A stretch of DNA of 64,000 nucleotides from Klebsiella sp. WP3-W18-ESBL-02 (GCF_014168815.1 NZ_AP021972.1:3720001-3784000); one strand, 5' to 3'. Shown: positions 42,215-52,431, counted from the first letter of the stretch. Made by a program: numbers and translations. The notes: generated from the sequence alone by a model not told the origin.

Positions 42215-44089
42215 TTATTGCTGCTGGTCGATGATATCGCCGAGTTTAATCTTCGCGGATTTACGCAGGTTGTTCATCATCGCTTCAAACGCGATCTGCG
42301 CGTTGTTCTGCGTAATGCCCTGAACCATTGCTTTCTTCTGCGCTTCCGGCATTTCGCCTGCTTTCACTTCGTCGAGCGCCAGCAGTACCACGTTGCCCTG
42401 CATATCGTTGCCGATACCGTAGCTCGGTTTATCTTTCTGCGGCAGCGGCAGCGCAAAGGCCGCCTGGCTCAGCGGGTCCTGACCCGTGCGGCTCAGCGTT
42501 TTGCTTGCGCTAAAGCTCAGGCCAGCGGCTTTCATCGCATCGTCACCTTTACCGTCTTTCAGCGCTACCAGCAGTTTCTCAGCATCCATCTTCGCCTGCT
42601 GCGCTGCTTTGTTGTGCTTAACGATATCGGTCACCTGCGCTTTCACCTCGGCCAGCGGTTTCACCGCTTCCGCTTTGTGCTCGCTCACGCGCAGGACGAA
42701 GGCACGATCGCCATCAACGGTAATGATGTCGGAGTTGCTGCCCGGCATGCCGTTTTCACCCACCAGACCGCCGTTAAAGATAGCGTCGGAGACGGGCTTA
42801 AAGTTCAGCTCCGCCGGCAGATTATTGCGGTCAAACCAGCCGGTTTCTACGGCTTTCACGCCTGCGGCCTGTTCAGCACCGGCCAGAGAGTCGTTATCGT
42901 TGCTCGCCGCGTCGCTCACTTTCTGCTGCAGCGCATAGAACGCGTCGAGCGCTTTTTCCTGCTTCACTTTGTTAGCGATGTCATTATGAACATCGGCCAG
43001 CGGTTTGACTTTTGCCGGCTGCACATCGTCCAGACGCGCGACCAGGAAGCCCACGGAAGATTTGATCACCCCTGACAGCTGGCCTTTCTCTTTCAGACCG
43101 GCATTTTTCAGTTCGTCCGGCAGCGTGGAAGCTTCCAGCCAGCCCATATCGCCGCCGTTACGCGCGGAGATAATGTCGGTCGATTTCTCTTTTGCCAGCG
43201 CGGCAAAGTCGCCGCCGTTGTTCAGCGCATCAAGCACCGATTTCGCATCGGCTTCGGTTTTCGTCTGAATCACGCTGTAGCGCTCGCGCTGCGGCTGGGT
43301 GAACTGATCCTGATGCTGATCGTAGTAAGACTGGATCTCGTCGTCAGAGACGTTCTGGCTCATCGCCGCAGCGTCCAGCTTAATGTAGCTGACGCGGAAC
43401 TGCTCCGGTGCCACGAACTGACCTTTGTTCTGCTCGTAGTAGCTGGCAATTTCCTGATCGCTCACCTGCTGTTTCGCCGCCAGTGCGTTCACGTCAATCG
43501 TGGCTTCGCGCACCAGACGCTGCTGGGAAACCAGCGCCGCCAGTTGGTCGGTTTCGCCAGGCAGCATGAAGTCGGTACCGGCAACGGCATTAATCAGCTG
43601 CTGGGTGGTTAACTGGTTACGCAGCGCCTGCGCGTACTGGTCAGGGTTCATCCCCATTTGATTGATCAGTGCGCTGTAGCGAGTGTTGTCGAATTTGCCT
43701 TCGCTCTGGAACGCCGGGGTCGCAAAAATAGCTTTACGCACCTGCTCATCGCTGATGCCGAGGCCAAGGTCTTTGGCGTACTGGTCGAGCAGCGCTTCGT
43801 CGATCAGACGATTGAGCACCTGCTGACGCATGGTTTTGATGTAGTTTTCGTTGGCCGCCAGTTCAGAGAACTGATCGCCAAGCTGCTGCTGCATGCGATT
43901 ACGTTCGCTGGCAACGGCATTTTCAAACTGGGCGCGACCAATTTCCTGGCCATTCACTTTCGCGGCAAAATTATTGCTACCGCCAATCAGGTAACCACTC
44001 ACGCCGGTCAAGATGAACGACACGATAATGAGACCGAAAATGACTTTGATCACGACGCTGTTCGCTGCCGTGCGTAAATTGTCCATCAT
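42215..44089 (-). CDS. ppiD: Periplasmic chaperone PpiD
   Basis: Inner-membrane-anchored chaperone at the Sec translocon, 624 residues. An N-terminal membrane span (about 12-34) is followed by SurA-like N-terminal regions, then a parvulin-type domain (about 266-357, with RERYSVIQTKTEADAKSVLDAL and ARNGGDMGWLEASTLPDEL). The parvulin domain in the family is inactive as an isomerase. It helps newly exported outer-membrane proteins fold. Confidence 0.97.
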   Translation of the reverse strand: MMDNLRTAANSVVIKVIFGLIIVSFILTGVSGYLIGGSNNFAAKVNGQEIGRAQFENAVASERNRMQQQLGDQFSELAANENYIKTMRQQVLNRLIDEALLDQYAKDLGLGISDEQVRKAIFATPAFQSEGKFDNTRYSALINQMGMNPDQYAQALRNQLTTQQLINAVAGTDFMLPGETDQLAALVSQQRLVREATIDVNALAAKQQVSDQEIASYYEQNKGQFVAPEQFRVSYIKLDAAAMSQNVSDDEIQSYYDQHQDQFTQPQRERYSVIQTKTEADAKSVLDALNNGGDFAALAKEKSTDIISARNGGDMGWLEASTLPDELKNAGLKEKGQLSGVIKSSVGFLVARLDDVQPAKVKPLADVHNDIANKVKQEKALDAFYALQQKVSDAASNDNDSLAGAEQAAGVKAVETGWFDRNNLPAELNFKPVSDAIFNGGLVGENGMPGSNSDIITVDGDRAFVLRVSEHKAEAVKPLAEVKAQVTDIVKHNKAAQQAKMDAEKLLVALKDGKGDDAMKAAGLSFSASKTLSRTGQDPLSQAAFALPLPQKDKPSYGIGNDMQGNVVLLALDEVKAGEMPEAQKKAMVQGITQNNAQIAFEAMMNNLRKSAKIKLGDIIDQQQ

Positions 44090-44239
44090 GGTGTAACAAC
44101 ACTCCGCTGTAGGTGACTTTTATATCTCGAGCAGCATAGCACGTGTGGCGGCTGCGCGTGAGGGCGTATTTTGACAAGAAACCGGGGCGGTTGTCAGCAC
44201 ACACCGCATATAAACACTTAAAAGTACGCATTAAGGCAT

Positions 44240-44268
44240 AAAAAAAGGCACATCAGATGATGCGCCCT
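44240..44268 (-). terminator. Terminator of hupB
   Basis: On the minus strand GGCGCATCA / TGATGTGCC (one G-U pair) with a 2-base loop is followed by T7. It lies 35 bases after the hupB stop. Confidence 0.75.
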
Positions 44269-44302
44269 TGTACTTTTCCACATTCCCCTAGCGGGAAAGC
44301 GA

Positions 44303-44575
44303 TCAGTTTACCGCGTCTTTCAGTGCTTTACCTGCACGGAATGCCGGAACTTTAGCGGCAGCAATAGTGATCTCTTTACCGGTCTGAGGGTTGCGGCCAG
44401 TACGGGCAGCACGCTCTTTAACCGCAAAGGTACCAAAGCCTACCAGCGCAACGTCATCCCCAGCTTGCAGAGATTCAGTAACAGAAGCAATTAAAGCATC
44501 TAACGCACGTCCAGCTGCAGCTTTGGAGATATCCGCGCCAGCAGCAATTTTGTCAATCAGTTGAGATTTGTTCAC
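44303..44575 (-). CDS. hupB: DNA-binding protein HU-beta
   Basis: A 90-residue nucleoid protein that bends DNA. It uses a GTG start at 44575 (as in E. coli) after GAGAGGAAGAGAACA. The HU motif GFGTFAVKERAARTGRNPQTG is intact, including the conserved proline arm. It is the next gene downstream of lon, which is the typical order. Confidence 0.97.
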   Translation of the reverse strand: MNKSQLIDKIAAGADISKAAAGRALDALIASVTESLQAGDDVALVGFGTFAVKERAARTGRNPQTGKEITIAAAKVPAFRAGKALKDAVN

Positions 44576-44714
44576 TGTTCTCTTCCTCTCTTTATTATTT
44601 ATATCGCACCTGAATCCTTCACGGCGCAATCGCGGAGCAGTTATATCAGGACTCCCATGCCCTTACAACACCCGTTGTCGAAGACACACCTGCCAGCCGT
44701 CTAAATTAGCGAGA

Positions 44715-44752
44715 CAAAAAAAGGCTGGCAAGTCAGTTTATGCTTGCCAGCC
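44715..44752 (-). terminator. Terminator of lon
   Basis: On the minus strand GGCTGGCAAG / CTTGCCAGCC with a 10-base loop is followed by T8, starting about 30 bases past the lon stop. Confidence 0.88.
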
Positions 44753-44784
44753 CGCTTTTTATTAACGCTCTTTGCGCGAGGTCA

Positions 44785-47139
44785 CTATTTTGCCGTTACA
44801 ACCTGCATTCCGCTGGGTTCGTTTTGCAGAGCAAGGGACAGAACTTCCTCAATTCGTTTCACCGGATGAATATCCAGATCCGCCAGAACGTTGTCCGGAA
44901 TTTCTTCCAGATCGCGTTTGTTCTCATCAGGAATCAGAACAGTCTTAATACCGCCGCGGTGTGCTGCCAGCAGTTTTTCCTTCAGACCGCCGATCGGCAG
45001 CACCTGGCCACGCAGGGTAATTTCGCCCGTCATCGCCACGTCTGCACGCACCGGGTTGCCGGTCAGGCAGGAAACCAACGCGGTACACATCGCGATACCG
45101 GCGCTCGGACCGTCTTTCGGCGTTGCCCCTTCCGGTACGTGAACGTGGATGTCGCGTTTTTCGTAGAAATCTGGATTGATGCCCAGTTTTTCCGCGCGCG
45201 CGCGCACCACGGTCAGCGCAGCCTGAATGGACTCCTGCATGACTTCCCCCAGGGAGCCGGTGTAGGTCAGCTTGCCTTTACCCGGGACGCAGGCGGTTTC
45301 GATAGTCAGCAGATCGCCGCCCACTTCCGTCCACGCCAGGCCGGTCACCTGACCCACGCGGTTTTCGTCATCGGCGCGGCCGTAGTCAAAGCGCTGAACG
45401 CCGAGGTAATCGTGCAGGTTATCGCCGTTAATCTCGATGTGCTTCAGCGCTTTATCCAGCAGCAGCTGTTTCACCGCTTTACGGCACAGTTTGGAGATTT
45501 CACGCTCCAGGCTACGCACGCCCGCTTCGCGGGTGTAATAGCGGATAATACCGACAATGGCGCTGTCATCAACCGTCAGTTCGCCTTTTTTCAGGGCGTT
45601 ACGTTCAATCTGCTTCGGCAGCAGGTGACGTTTAGCGATGTTCAGTTTCTCATCTTCGGTATAGCCAGACAGACGAATCACTTCCATACGGTCCAGCAGC
45701 GGTGCCGGAATATTCATGGAGTTCGAGGTCGCAACAAACATTACGTCGCTGAGATCGTAGTCCACTTCCAGGTAGTGGTCGCTGAACGCCACGTTCTGCT
45801 CAGGATCCAGCACTTCAAGCAGTGCAGAAGCAGGATCGCCGCGCATGTCGGAGGACATCTTGTCGATCTCATCAAGCAGGAACAGCGGGTTTTTCACGCC
45901 CACTTTGGCCATCTTCTGAATCAGTTTGCCCGGCATCGAACCAATATAGGTACGACGGTGGCCGCGGATTTCCGCTTCATCACGCACGCCGCCCAGCGCC
46001 ATACGGATGTATTTGCGCCCGGTCGCCTTCGCGATGGACTGACCCAGAGAGGTTTTACCCACCCCCGGCGGCCCAACCAGACACAGGATCGGCCCCTTGA
46101 TTTTGTTCACACGGCTTTGAACCGCAAGATACTCAAGGATGCGATCTTTCACGCGTTCCAGACCATAATGGTCGGTATCAAGGATTTCCTGTGCCTGGCG
46201 AAGGTCTTTTTTGACCTTGCTACGCGCATTCCACGGTACCTGCACCATCCAGTCGATATAGCCACGAACCACGGTCGCTTCAGCTGACATCGGCGACATC
46301 ATTTTCAGCTTTTGCAGTTCGGCTTCGGTTTTCTCTTTCGCCTCTTTCGGCATTTTCGCCGCGTCGATCTTACGCTTCAGCGCTTCGTTCTCGTCCGGCG
46401 CGTCGTCCATCTCGCCGAGCTCTTTCTGAATGGCTTTCATTTGCTCGTTCAGATAGTACTCGCGCTGAGATTTCTCCATCTGCTTTTTCACGCGGTTGCG
46501 AATACGTTTCTCAACCTGCAGCAGATCGATTTCCGACTCCATCATCGCCATCAGATATTCCAGGCGTTCGTTGATGTCGGACATCTCGAGGACGGACTGT
46601 TTATCCGCCAGCTTCAGCGGCATATGCGCGGCAATGGTATCCGCCAGGCGCGCCGGATCGTCGATGCTGTTCAGCGACGTCAGCACTTCCGGTGGAATTT
46701 TTTTGTTCAGCTTGATATAGCCTTCAAACTGACCGATTGCCGTACGCACCAGCACTTCCTGCTCGCGCTCTTCAATCGCCGGCGACTCCAGGTACTCGGC
46801 CTTCGCCGAGAAGTGTTCGCCGTTGTCAGACAGCGCGCTGATACGCGCACGCTGAAGGCCTTCAACCAGTACTTTGACCGTACCGTCAGGCAGTTTCAGC
46901 ATTTGCAAAATAGAGGCCACGGTCCCGACGGTGAAAAGATCGTTTACACCCGGCTCATCCGTTGAAGCGTCTTTCTGGGCGACCAGCATGATTTTTTTAT
47001 CATGATCCATGGCCGCTTCCAGACAACGGATAGATTTTTCCCGCCCTACAAATAAGGGAATGACCATGTGCGGATAAACCACCACATCGCGCAACGGCAA
47101 TACGGGGATTTCAATGCGTTCAGAACGCTCAGGATTCAT
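44785..47139 (-). CDS. lon: ATP-dependent Lon protease
   Basis: A 784-residue homohexameric protease that degrades misfolded and regulatory proteins. The N-terminal substrate domain, AAA+ module with Walker A GPPGVGKTS (about 356-364) and the C-terminal serine/lysine dyad (S in PKDGPSAGIA, K in GGLKEKLLAAHR) are intact. A sigma-32-type promoter precedes it. It has the same length as the E. coli enzyme. Confidence 0.99.
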   Translation of the reverse strand: MNPERSERIEIPVLPLRDVVVYPHMVIPLFVGREKSIRCLEAAMDHDKKIMLVAQKDASTDEPGVNDLFTVGTVASILQMLKLPDGTVKVLVEGLQRARISALSDNGEHFSAKAEYLESPAIEEREQEVLVRTAIGQFEGYIKLNKKIPPEVLTSLNSIDDPARLADTIAAHMPLKLADKQSVLEMSDINERLEYLMAMMESEIDLLQVEKRIRNRVKKQMEKSQREYYLNEQMKAIQKELGEMDDAPDENEALKRKIDAAKMPKEAKEKTEAELQKLKMMSPMSAEATVVRGYIDWMVQVPWNARSKVKKDLRQAQEILDTDHYGLERVKDRILEYLAVQSRVNKIKGPILCLVGPPGVGKTSLGQSIAKATGRKYIRMALGGVRDEAEIRGHRRTYIGSMPGKLIQKMAKVGVKNPLFLLDEIDKMSSDMRGDPASALLEVLDPEQNVAFSDHYLEVDYDLSDVMFVATSNSMNIPAPLLDRMEVIRLSGYTEDEKLNIAKRHLLPKQIERNALKKGELTVDDSAIVGIIRYYTREAGVRSLEREISKLCRKAVKQLLLDKALKHIEINGDNLHDYLGVQRFDYGRADDENRVGQVTGLAWTEVGGDLLTIETACVPGKGKLTYTGSLGEVMQESIQAALTVVRARAEKLGINPDFYEKRDIHVHVPEGATPKDGPSAGIAMCTALVSCLTGNPVRADVAMTGEITLRGQVLPIGGLKEKLLAAHRGGIKTVLIPDENKRDLEEIPDNVLADLDIHPVKRIEEVLSLALQNEPSGMQVVTAK

Positions 47140-47220
47140 AGAGCTCTCTCTTAGTTTAGTGTCCGCCAGGTAAGCTGGTCATGCGACTGTGCTTCACACA
47201 ACCATTAACATGTAACCAGT

Positions 47221-47250
47221 ATATGGGGATGTATTCCACACATTCAACGC
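47221..47250 (-). promoter_or_regulatory. Heat-shock (sigma-32) promoter of lon
   Basis: On the minus strand GGCGTTGAATG (-35) and CCCCATAT (-10) are separated by about 12 bases, as in the E. coli lon heat-shock promoter. Confidence 0.88.
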
Positions 47251-47263
47251 CATGAATACGGAA

Positions 47264-47295
47264 AAATAAAAGGGGAGATAAAATCCCCCCTTTTT
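47264..47295 (-). terminator. Terminator of clpX
   Basis: On the minus strand a GGGGGGAT / ATCTCCCC hairpin with a small loop is followed by TTTTATTTTT, about 27 bases past the clpX stop. Confidence 0.8.
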
Positions 47296-47322
47296 GATTA
47301 ACTGATTGTATGAACTGGTGAA

Positions 47323-48597
47323 TTATTCGCCAGATGCCTGCTGCGCTTCCGGCTTGCCGTAGATAAGCAGCGGTTCGCCCTGGCCAGCAATGACCGACTC
47401 GTCGATGACCACTTTCTCAACGTCTTCCATGGAAGGCAGATCGTACATGGTTTCGAGCAGCGCAGCTTCCACGATGGAACGCAAACCACGCGCGCCGGTT
47501 TTACGCGCCATGGCTTTCTTGGCAATCGCATCCAGCGCTTCGTCGCGGAATTCCAGATCCACACCTTCGAGGTTGAACAGCGCCTGATACTGCTTAGTCA
47601 GGGCGTTTTTCGGCTCTTTGAGGATCTGAATCAGCGCTTCTTCGCTGAGCTCAGTCAGCGTTGCCACGACCGGCAGACGACCAATGAACTCAGGGATCAG
47701 ACCAAATTTGATCAGATCTTCTGGCTCAACCTGGGTCAGCAGTTCGCCTTCGCTGGCTTTGTCGGATTTTGCTTTTACCGTTGCGCCGAAACCAATGCCG
47801 GAGCCAGTTTCAACACGGTTAGCAATGACTTTATCCAGACCCGCAAATGCACCACCGCAGATAAACAGGATCTTCGAGGTATCAACCTGCAGGAACTCCT
47901 GCTGCGGATGTTTACGGCCACCCTGCGGCGGTACGGCTGCCACAGTGCCTTCAATCAGCTTCAGCAGCGCCTGCTGTACGCCTTCGCCGGACACGTCACG
48001 GGTAATTGACGGGTTATCGGACTTACGGGAAATCTTGTCGATTTCATCGATGTAAACAATACCGCGCTGTGCTTTCTGTACGTCGTAATCGCACTTCTGC
48101 AGCAGCTTCTGAATAATGTTTTCAACGTCTTCCCCCACGTAACCCGCTTCGGTCAGCGTGGTGGCATCGGCCATCGTGAACGGTACGTCCAGCAGACGGG
48201 CCAGCGTTTCGGCCAGCAGCGTTTTACCGGAACCGGTCGGGCCGATCAGCAGAATGTTACTTTTGCCGAGCTCAACGCCGTTGTTGGTATCACCATTGCG
48301 CAGACGTTTGTAGTGGTTATAAACCGCAACGGCCAGCACCTTTTTCGCCTGTTCCTGACCGATAACGTAGTCATCTAAGTGATGACGAATTTCATGTGGC
48401 GTCGGCAGAGCACTGCGTTCGCGATGCGGCGCCACTTCTTTAATCTCTTCGCGAATGATGTCGTTACATAAGTCGACACATTCGTCGCAGATATACACGG
48501 ATGGGCCGGCGATGAGCTTACGCACTTCGTGCTGGCTTTTGCCGCAAAAAGAGCAGTACAACAGTTTGCCCGAGCCATCTTTGCGTTTATCTGTCAT
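47323..48597 (-). CDS. clpX: ClpX unfoldase
   Basis: A 424-residue AAA+ unfoldase that feeds substrates to ClpP. The N-terminal zinc domain has four cysteines (CSFCGKSQ and CDECVDLC), and Walker A GPTGSGKT, Walker B IVYIDEIDK and the IGF loop that docks on ClpP (SGIGFGATVK) are intact. It lies 134 bases downstream of clpP on the same strand. Confidence 0.98.
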   Translation of the reverse strand: MTDKRKDGSGKLLYCSFCGKSQHEVRKLIAGPSVYICDECVDLCNDIIREEIKEVAPHRERSALPTPHEIRHHLDDYVIGQEQAKKVLAVAVYNHYKRLRNGDTNNGVELGKSNILLIGPTGSGKTLLAETLARLLDVPFTMADATTLTEAGYVGEDVENIIQKLLQKCDYDVQKAQRGIVYIDEIDKISRKSDNPSITRDVSGEGVQQALLKLIEGTVAAVPPQGGRKHPQQEFLQVDTSKILFICGGAFAGLDKVIANRVETGSGIGFGATVKAKSDKASEGELLTQVEPEDLIKFGLIPEFIGRLPVVATLTELSEEALIQILKEPKNALTKQYQALFNLEGVDLEFRDEALDAIAKKAMARKTGARGLRSIVEAALLETMYDLPSMEDVEKVVIDESVIAGQGEPLLIYGKPEAQQASGE

Positions 48598-48731
48598 GAG
48601 TCAAAACCTCTTTTTAAGTTCTTTGTGCCGCATATGACGACGCAAATGCCATTCTTTAGCGCAAGCTGCTACGCAAGCGTTGTGCCGCCTCTAGTAGTAT
48701 ATACCCTGCGACGGCACGTGCGGTCATGACA

Positions 48732-49355
48732 TTAGTTACGCTGACTCAGGATTGAGTCAACTAAGCCATACTCAACAGCTTCAGAAGCGGACAGGAAACG
48801 GTCACGCTCGGTGTCGCTTTCAATCTGCTCCAGAGACTTACCGGTATGGTGCGCCATAAGCTCATTCATGCGTCCTTTCACCTTCAGGATCTCACGGGCG
48901 TGGATTTCGATGTCCGTCGCCTGGCCCTGATAACCGCCCAGCGGTTGGTGAATCATCACGCGGGAGTTCGGCAAGCAGAAGCGCTTACCTTTTGCGCCTG
49001 CTGTCAGCAGGAACGCACCCATTGACGCCGCTTGCCCCATACAGATGGTGCTGACGTCTGGCTTGATGAACTGCATGGTGTCATAAATGGACATCCCTGC
49101 TGTGATCACGCCGCCTGGGGAGTTGATATACAGGTAAATGTCTTTTTCCGGGTTTTCCGCTTCCAGAAACAGCATTTGCGCCACAATCAGGTTCGCCATG
49201 TGGTCTTCCACCTGGCCGGTCAAAAAGATGACGCGCTCTTTAAGCAGACGGGAGTAGATATCAAAAGAACGTTCGCCACGGGAGGTCTGTTCGATGACCA
49301 TTGGCACCAGGGCCATGTGGGGTGCAAAGTTATCTCTTTCGCCACTGTATGACAT
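48732..49355 (-). CDS. clpP: ClpP protease subunit
   Basis: A 207-residue serine protease subunit of tetradecameric ClpP. The active serine is in GQAASMGAFLL and the histidine in VMIHQPLGG. The leader of about 14 residues before MALVPMVIEQ is removed by self-cleavage. The start at 49355 follows AGGAGACGG; eleven extra upstream codons are not conserved. First gene of the clpP-clpX pair. Confidence 0.98.
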   Translation of the reverse strand: MSYSGERDNFAPHMALVPMVIEQTSRGERSFDIYSRLLKERVIFLTGQVEDHMANLIVAQMLFLEAENPEKDIYLYINSPGGVITAGMSIYDTMQFIKPDVSTICMGQAASMGAFLLTAGAKGKRFCLPNSRVMIHQPLGGYQGQATDIEIHAREILKVKGRMNELMAHHTGKSLEQIESDTERDRFLSASEAVEYGLVDSILSQRN

Positions 49356-49532
49356 ATCCGTCTCCTGGATAAAAAATAAAATAGCCACAACATTCAGATT
49401 ATAGCGATGCGGCGAGTGATTCGTTCCCCCAGTAATGGGTACGATCTTACCCTATTTCAAGCATAACAATATTTTGTTGTTACGCTAACACCCAAACGGC
49501 GTTTTATCACGTCAGCTTTCGCTATCGCTGCA

Positions 49533-49573
49533 ATAAAAAAAAACCCGTTACCAAAAGGCAACGGGTTTTTCTC
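49533..49573 (-). terminator. Terminator of tig
   Basis: On the minus strand AAACCCGTTGCC / GGTAACGGGTTT with a TTTT loop is followed by a T-rich stretch, just after the tig stop. Confidence 0.85.
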
Positions 49574-49597
49574 AAAACCGTAAACCGGAAAGCGAAA

Positions 49598-50896
49598 TTA
49601 CGCCTGCTGATTCATCAGTTCATTGAAGGAAGTTGCTTTTTCAGTCACTTTCGCTTTTTCCAGAACCGCTTCAACAGCCTGTTCTTCCAGAGCGACACTG
49701 CGCATGTTTTCCATCAGCTCTTTGTTTTTGCTGTAGAATTCAATAACTTCTTTCGGATCTTCGTAGGCAGAAGCCATTTCTTCGATCAGGGTAGCTACGC
49801 GTGCTTCGTCAGCTTTCAGCTCGTGGGTACGAATCACTTCGCCCAGCAGCAGGCCAACCACAACGCGGCGTTTTGCCTGCTCTTCGAACAGTTCACGCGG
49901 CAGTTCCATCGCTTGCTGCTGGTTGCCACCGAAACGCTGTGCAGCCTGACGGCGCAGCACATCGATTTCGCTGTCGATCAGCGCAGCCGGAACGTCGATT
50001 TCGTTCGCTTTCACCAGGCCTTCAATTGCCTGAGATTTAACGCGGTTACGTACCGCGCCTTTCAGCTCGCGTTCCATGTTTTTACGCACTTCAGCGCGCA
50101 GGCCTTCAACGGTGCCGTCTTCAACGCCGAAACGTTTGATGAATTCAGCCGTCAGTTCCGGCAGCTCACGCTCTTCAACTTTCTTCAGGGTAATCGCAAA
50201 TTTAGCCGCTTTACCTTTCAGATTTTCTGCGTGGTATTCTTCCGGGAAGGTCACGTCGATGGTGAATTCTTCGCCCGCTTTGTGGCCTTTGATACCGTCT
50301 TCAAAGCCCGGGATCATACGACCCTGGCCCATCGCCAGTACGAAATCGGTCGCTTTGCCGCCTTCGAACTCTTCGCCGTCTACGGAACCGATGAAGTCAA
50401 CGGTTACGCGGTCTTCAGCGTCAACAGCGCCGTCTTTGTCTTTCCAGTTAGCCTGCTGTTTACGCAGGGTGTCCAGCATGCCGTCAACGTCGGCTTCGGT
50501 CACTTCAACAACCGGTTTTTCGACTTCGATTGCGTCCAGGCCTTTCAGCTCAACTTCCGGATACACTTCGAATTCTACGGCGTAGGTGAAGTCTTCGCCC
50601 AGTTTGTATTCGCCCGGAACATAGTTCGGTGCGCCAGCCGGGTTAATTTTTTCTTTGATGATCGCGTCAACGAAGTGACGGCTCATCAGGTCACCCAGCA
50701 CGTCCTGACGCACGGAAGCGCCATAACGCTGAGCAACAACATTCATCGGTACTTTACCTTTACGGAAACCGTCAATGCGTACTTTTTTCGCTACGTTGAC
50801 CAGCTCGCTTTTTACAGCGGTCTCGATGCTGTCAGCAGCGATAGTAATCGTTACACGGCGGCCAAGGCCCTGAGTGGTTTCAACTGAAACTTGCAT
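49598..50896 (-). CDS. tig: Trigger factor
   Basis: Ribosome-associated chaperone and prolyl isomerase of 432 residues. The ribosome-docking motif GFRKGKVP (about residues 43-50) is in the N-terminal domain; the FKBP-like domain (EDRVTVDFIGSVDGEEFEGG, IPGFEDGIKGHKAGEEF) is central; and the helical C-terminal arms follow. It lies upstream of clpP on the same strand. Confidence 0.98.
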   Translation of the reverse strand: MQVSVETTQGLGRRVTITIAADSIETAVKSELVNVAKKVRIDGFRKGKVPMNVVAQRYGASVRQDVLGDLMSRHFVDAIIKEKINPAGAPNYVPGEYKLGEDFTYAVEFEVYPEVELKGLDAIEVEKPVVEVTEADVDGMLDTLRKQQANWKDKDGAVDAEDRVTVDFIGSVDGEEFEGGKATDFVLAMGQGRMIPGFEDGIKGHKAGEEFTIDVTFPEEYHAENLKGKAAKFAITLKKVEERELPELTAEFIKRFGVEDGTVEGLRAEVRKNMERELKGAVRNRVKSQAIEGLVKANEIDVPAALIDSEIDVLRRQAAQRFGGNQQQAMELPRELFEEQAKRRVVVGLLLGEVIRTHELKADEARVATLIEEMASAYEDPKEVIEFYSKNKELMENMRSVALEEQAVEAVLEKAKVTEKATSFNELMNQQA

Positions 50897-51033
50897 CTTG
50901 TTACCTCAAAAAAATCACAGTGCTCGGTCAACTCTGAATCATGCCTTGCAGTACTGGGACGTTCTCTTTTAATCAGAAACCATTCCCTGTAGCCAGAATC
51001 ATCCCGAAGACATTCCGAAAAATAAGACGCAGC

Positions 51034-51062
51034 ATTATAGCGGCATCACTTTTATGAGTCGA
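51034..51062 (-). promoter_or_regulatory. Sigma-70 promoter of tig
   Basis: On the minus strand TCGACT (51062-51057), a 17-base spacer and a perfect TATAAT (51039-51034) are seen, about 138 bases upstream of the tig start. The rest of the 50897-51230 gap holds no gene I can support apart from the terminator at 51156-51177. Confidence 0.65.
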
Positions 51063-51155
51063 GAACGGTTATCACGCGTTGCTGCGGCATTTTTCACAAT
51101 TCCCGGCTAATTTTTGTCTGAATACTGTCTTTGGCGCGCAAAATTCAGACAAAAC

Positions 51156-51177
51156 AAAACGGCCCGCAGGCCGTTTT
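51156..51177 (-). terminator. Terminator of bolA
   Basis: AAAACGGCC / GGCCGTTTT with a CGCA loop is a strong hairpin with T residues on the minus-strand exit, about 54 bases past the bolA stop. Confidence 0.75.
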
Positions 51178-51230
51178 CTCATAATCTGTACGCAACATAC
51201 TGGAAAAGTTCCGCGTTGCAAATGCCTTTT

Positions 51231-51548
51231 CTACGCGATAGTGCCCGCGCCGCGACACGGCGGCGAAGCAAATACGGTATCCTGCAAACCTTCCCACTCT
51301 TTCCGCGTGTAAGTGTGTAGTGCCAGAGCATGTACGGTCGAGGCAAACTCCTCTGTTAGGGTGCCATAAATCATTCGGTGGCGATTAAGGAAACGCTCTC
51401 CGGTGAATCGATCGCTGACTAACACAACTTTAAAGTGGCTCTCAGAGCCTGCCGGTACGTTGTGGCGGTAGCTTTCATCGACAACTTCCAGGAACACAGG
51501 AGCAAACGCTGCCCTTAATTTTTCTTCGATTTGTTCACGCATCATCAT
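51231..51548 (-). CDS. bolA: Stress-induced regulator BolA
   Basis: A 105-residue BolA-family protein of the KH-like fold that binds DNA and, with monothiol glutaredoxin, Fe-S clusters. The conserved segment SHFKVVLVSDRFTGERFLNRHRMIYG and the invariant HALALHTYT are present. It is divergent from yajG. Family knowledge links it to cell shape and biofilm switching in stationary phase. Confidence 0.95.
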   Translation of the reverse strand: MMMREQIEEKLRAAFAPVFLEVVDESYRHNVPAGSESHFKVVLVSDRFTGERFLNRHRMIYGTLTEEFASTVHALALHTYTRKEWEGLQDTVFASPPCRGAGTIA

Positions 51549-51845
51549 GATATTACTCCTCCGACAACGTTAAGATGCCGCCTATCCCTTTAAATGTTAG
51601 CCGCTTTTACTGACTCCATTACACAAAGGCAACAAAAAATTAGCGTTCGCGCCATTTTATTTGTCAAGTAGATGAAGTTAACGTCTTTTACAATCCGTTC
51701 TCATCTGAAATCCTGGCGCAAACTGTCACGCGGTGCAGAAAAGCACCAACACGATGAAATTACATGCGTTGCCTACTTCCCCTGACCGTTGGCGATGTTA
51801 TGATGACGGGAATTTTCAGTAAACAATGCGTTTGAGAACCCTAAC

Positions 51846-52424
51846 ATGTTAAAAAAAATCCTCTTCCCACTGGTAGCACTGTTTATGTTGGCCGGGTGCG
51901 CAACGCCGCCGACGACCGTTGACGTCTCACCGAAAATCACGCTGCCTTCCCAGGATCCTAGCCTGATGGGCGTCACCGTCAGCATCAACGGCGCCGATCA
52001 GCGCCAGGATCAGGCGCTGGCAAAAGTCACCCGTAACAACCAACTGGTCACCCTGACCGCTTCGCGCGACCTGCGCTTCCTGATGCAAGAAGTGCTGGAA
52101 AAACAAATGACCGCGCGCGGCTATATGATTGGCCCGAACGGCGCAGCAAACCTGCAGATCATCGTTAACCAGCTGTATGCTGACGTTTCTCAGGGTAACG
52201 TGCGTTACAACATCAATACCAAAGCCGATATCGCCATCATCGCGACCGCCGCTAACGGTAATAAGATGACCAAAAACTACCGTTCAAACTACTCTGTTGA
52301 AGGCGCGTTCCAGGCCTCTAACCAGAATATCGCCAATACCGTGGATAGCGTTCTGGGTGACACCATTGCCGATATGGCACAGGACACCGCCATTCACGAT
52401 TTCATTAAACAAAACGCACGCTAA
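51846..52424 (+). CDS. yajG: Lipoprotein YajG
   Basis: A 192-residue outer-membrane-type lipoprotein with lipobox LFMLAGC (cysteine near residue 18). The body matches E. coli YajG (SRDLRFLMQEVLEKQMTARGYM; DVSQGNVRYNINTKADIAI). Function is unknown. It is upstream of ampG by 46 bases, with a stem-loop between, so it may share a transcript. Confidence 0.94.
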   Translation: MLKKILFPLVALFMLAGCATPPTTVDVSPKITLPSQDPSLMGVTVSINGADQRQDQALAKVTRNNQLVTLTASRDLRFLMQEVLEKQMTARGYMIGPNGAANLQIIVNQLYADVSQGNVRYNINTKADIAIIATAANGNKMTKNYRSNYSVEGAFQASNQNIANTVDSVLGDTIADMAQDTAIHDFIKQNAR

Positions 52425-52431
52425 TCCCGTC

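Noticed and set aside
44740..46287. Open frame of 515 codons antisense to lon
   Set aside because: It lies wholly against the lon coding frame; long antisense frames are expected from GC-rich codon usage. The translation has no recognisable domain.
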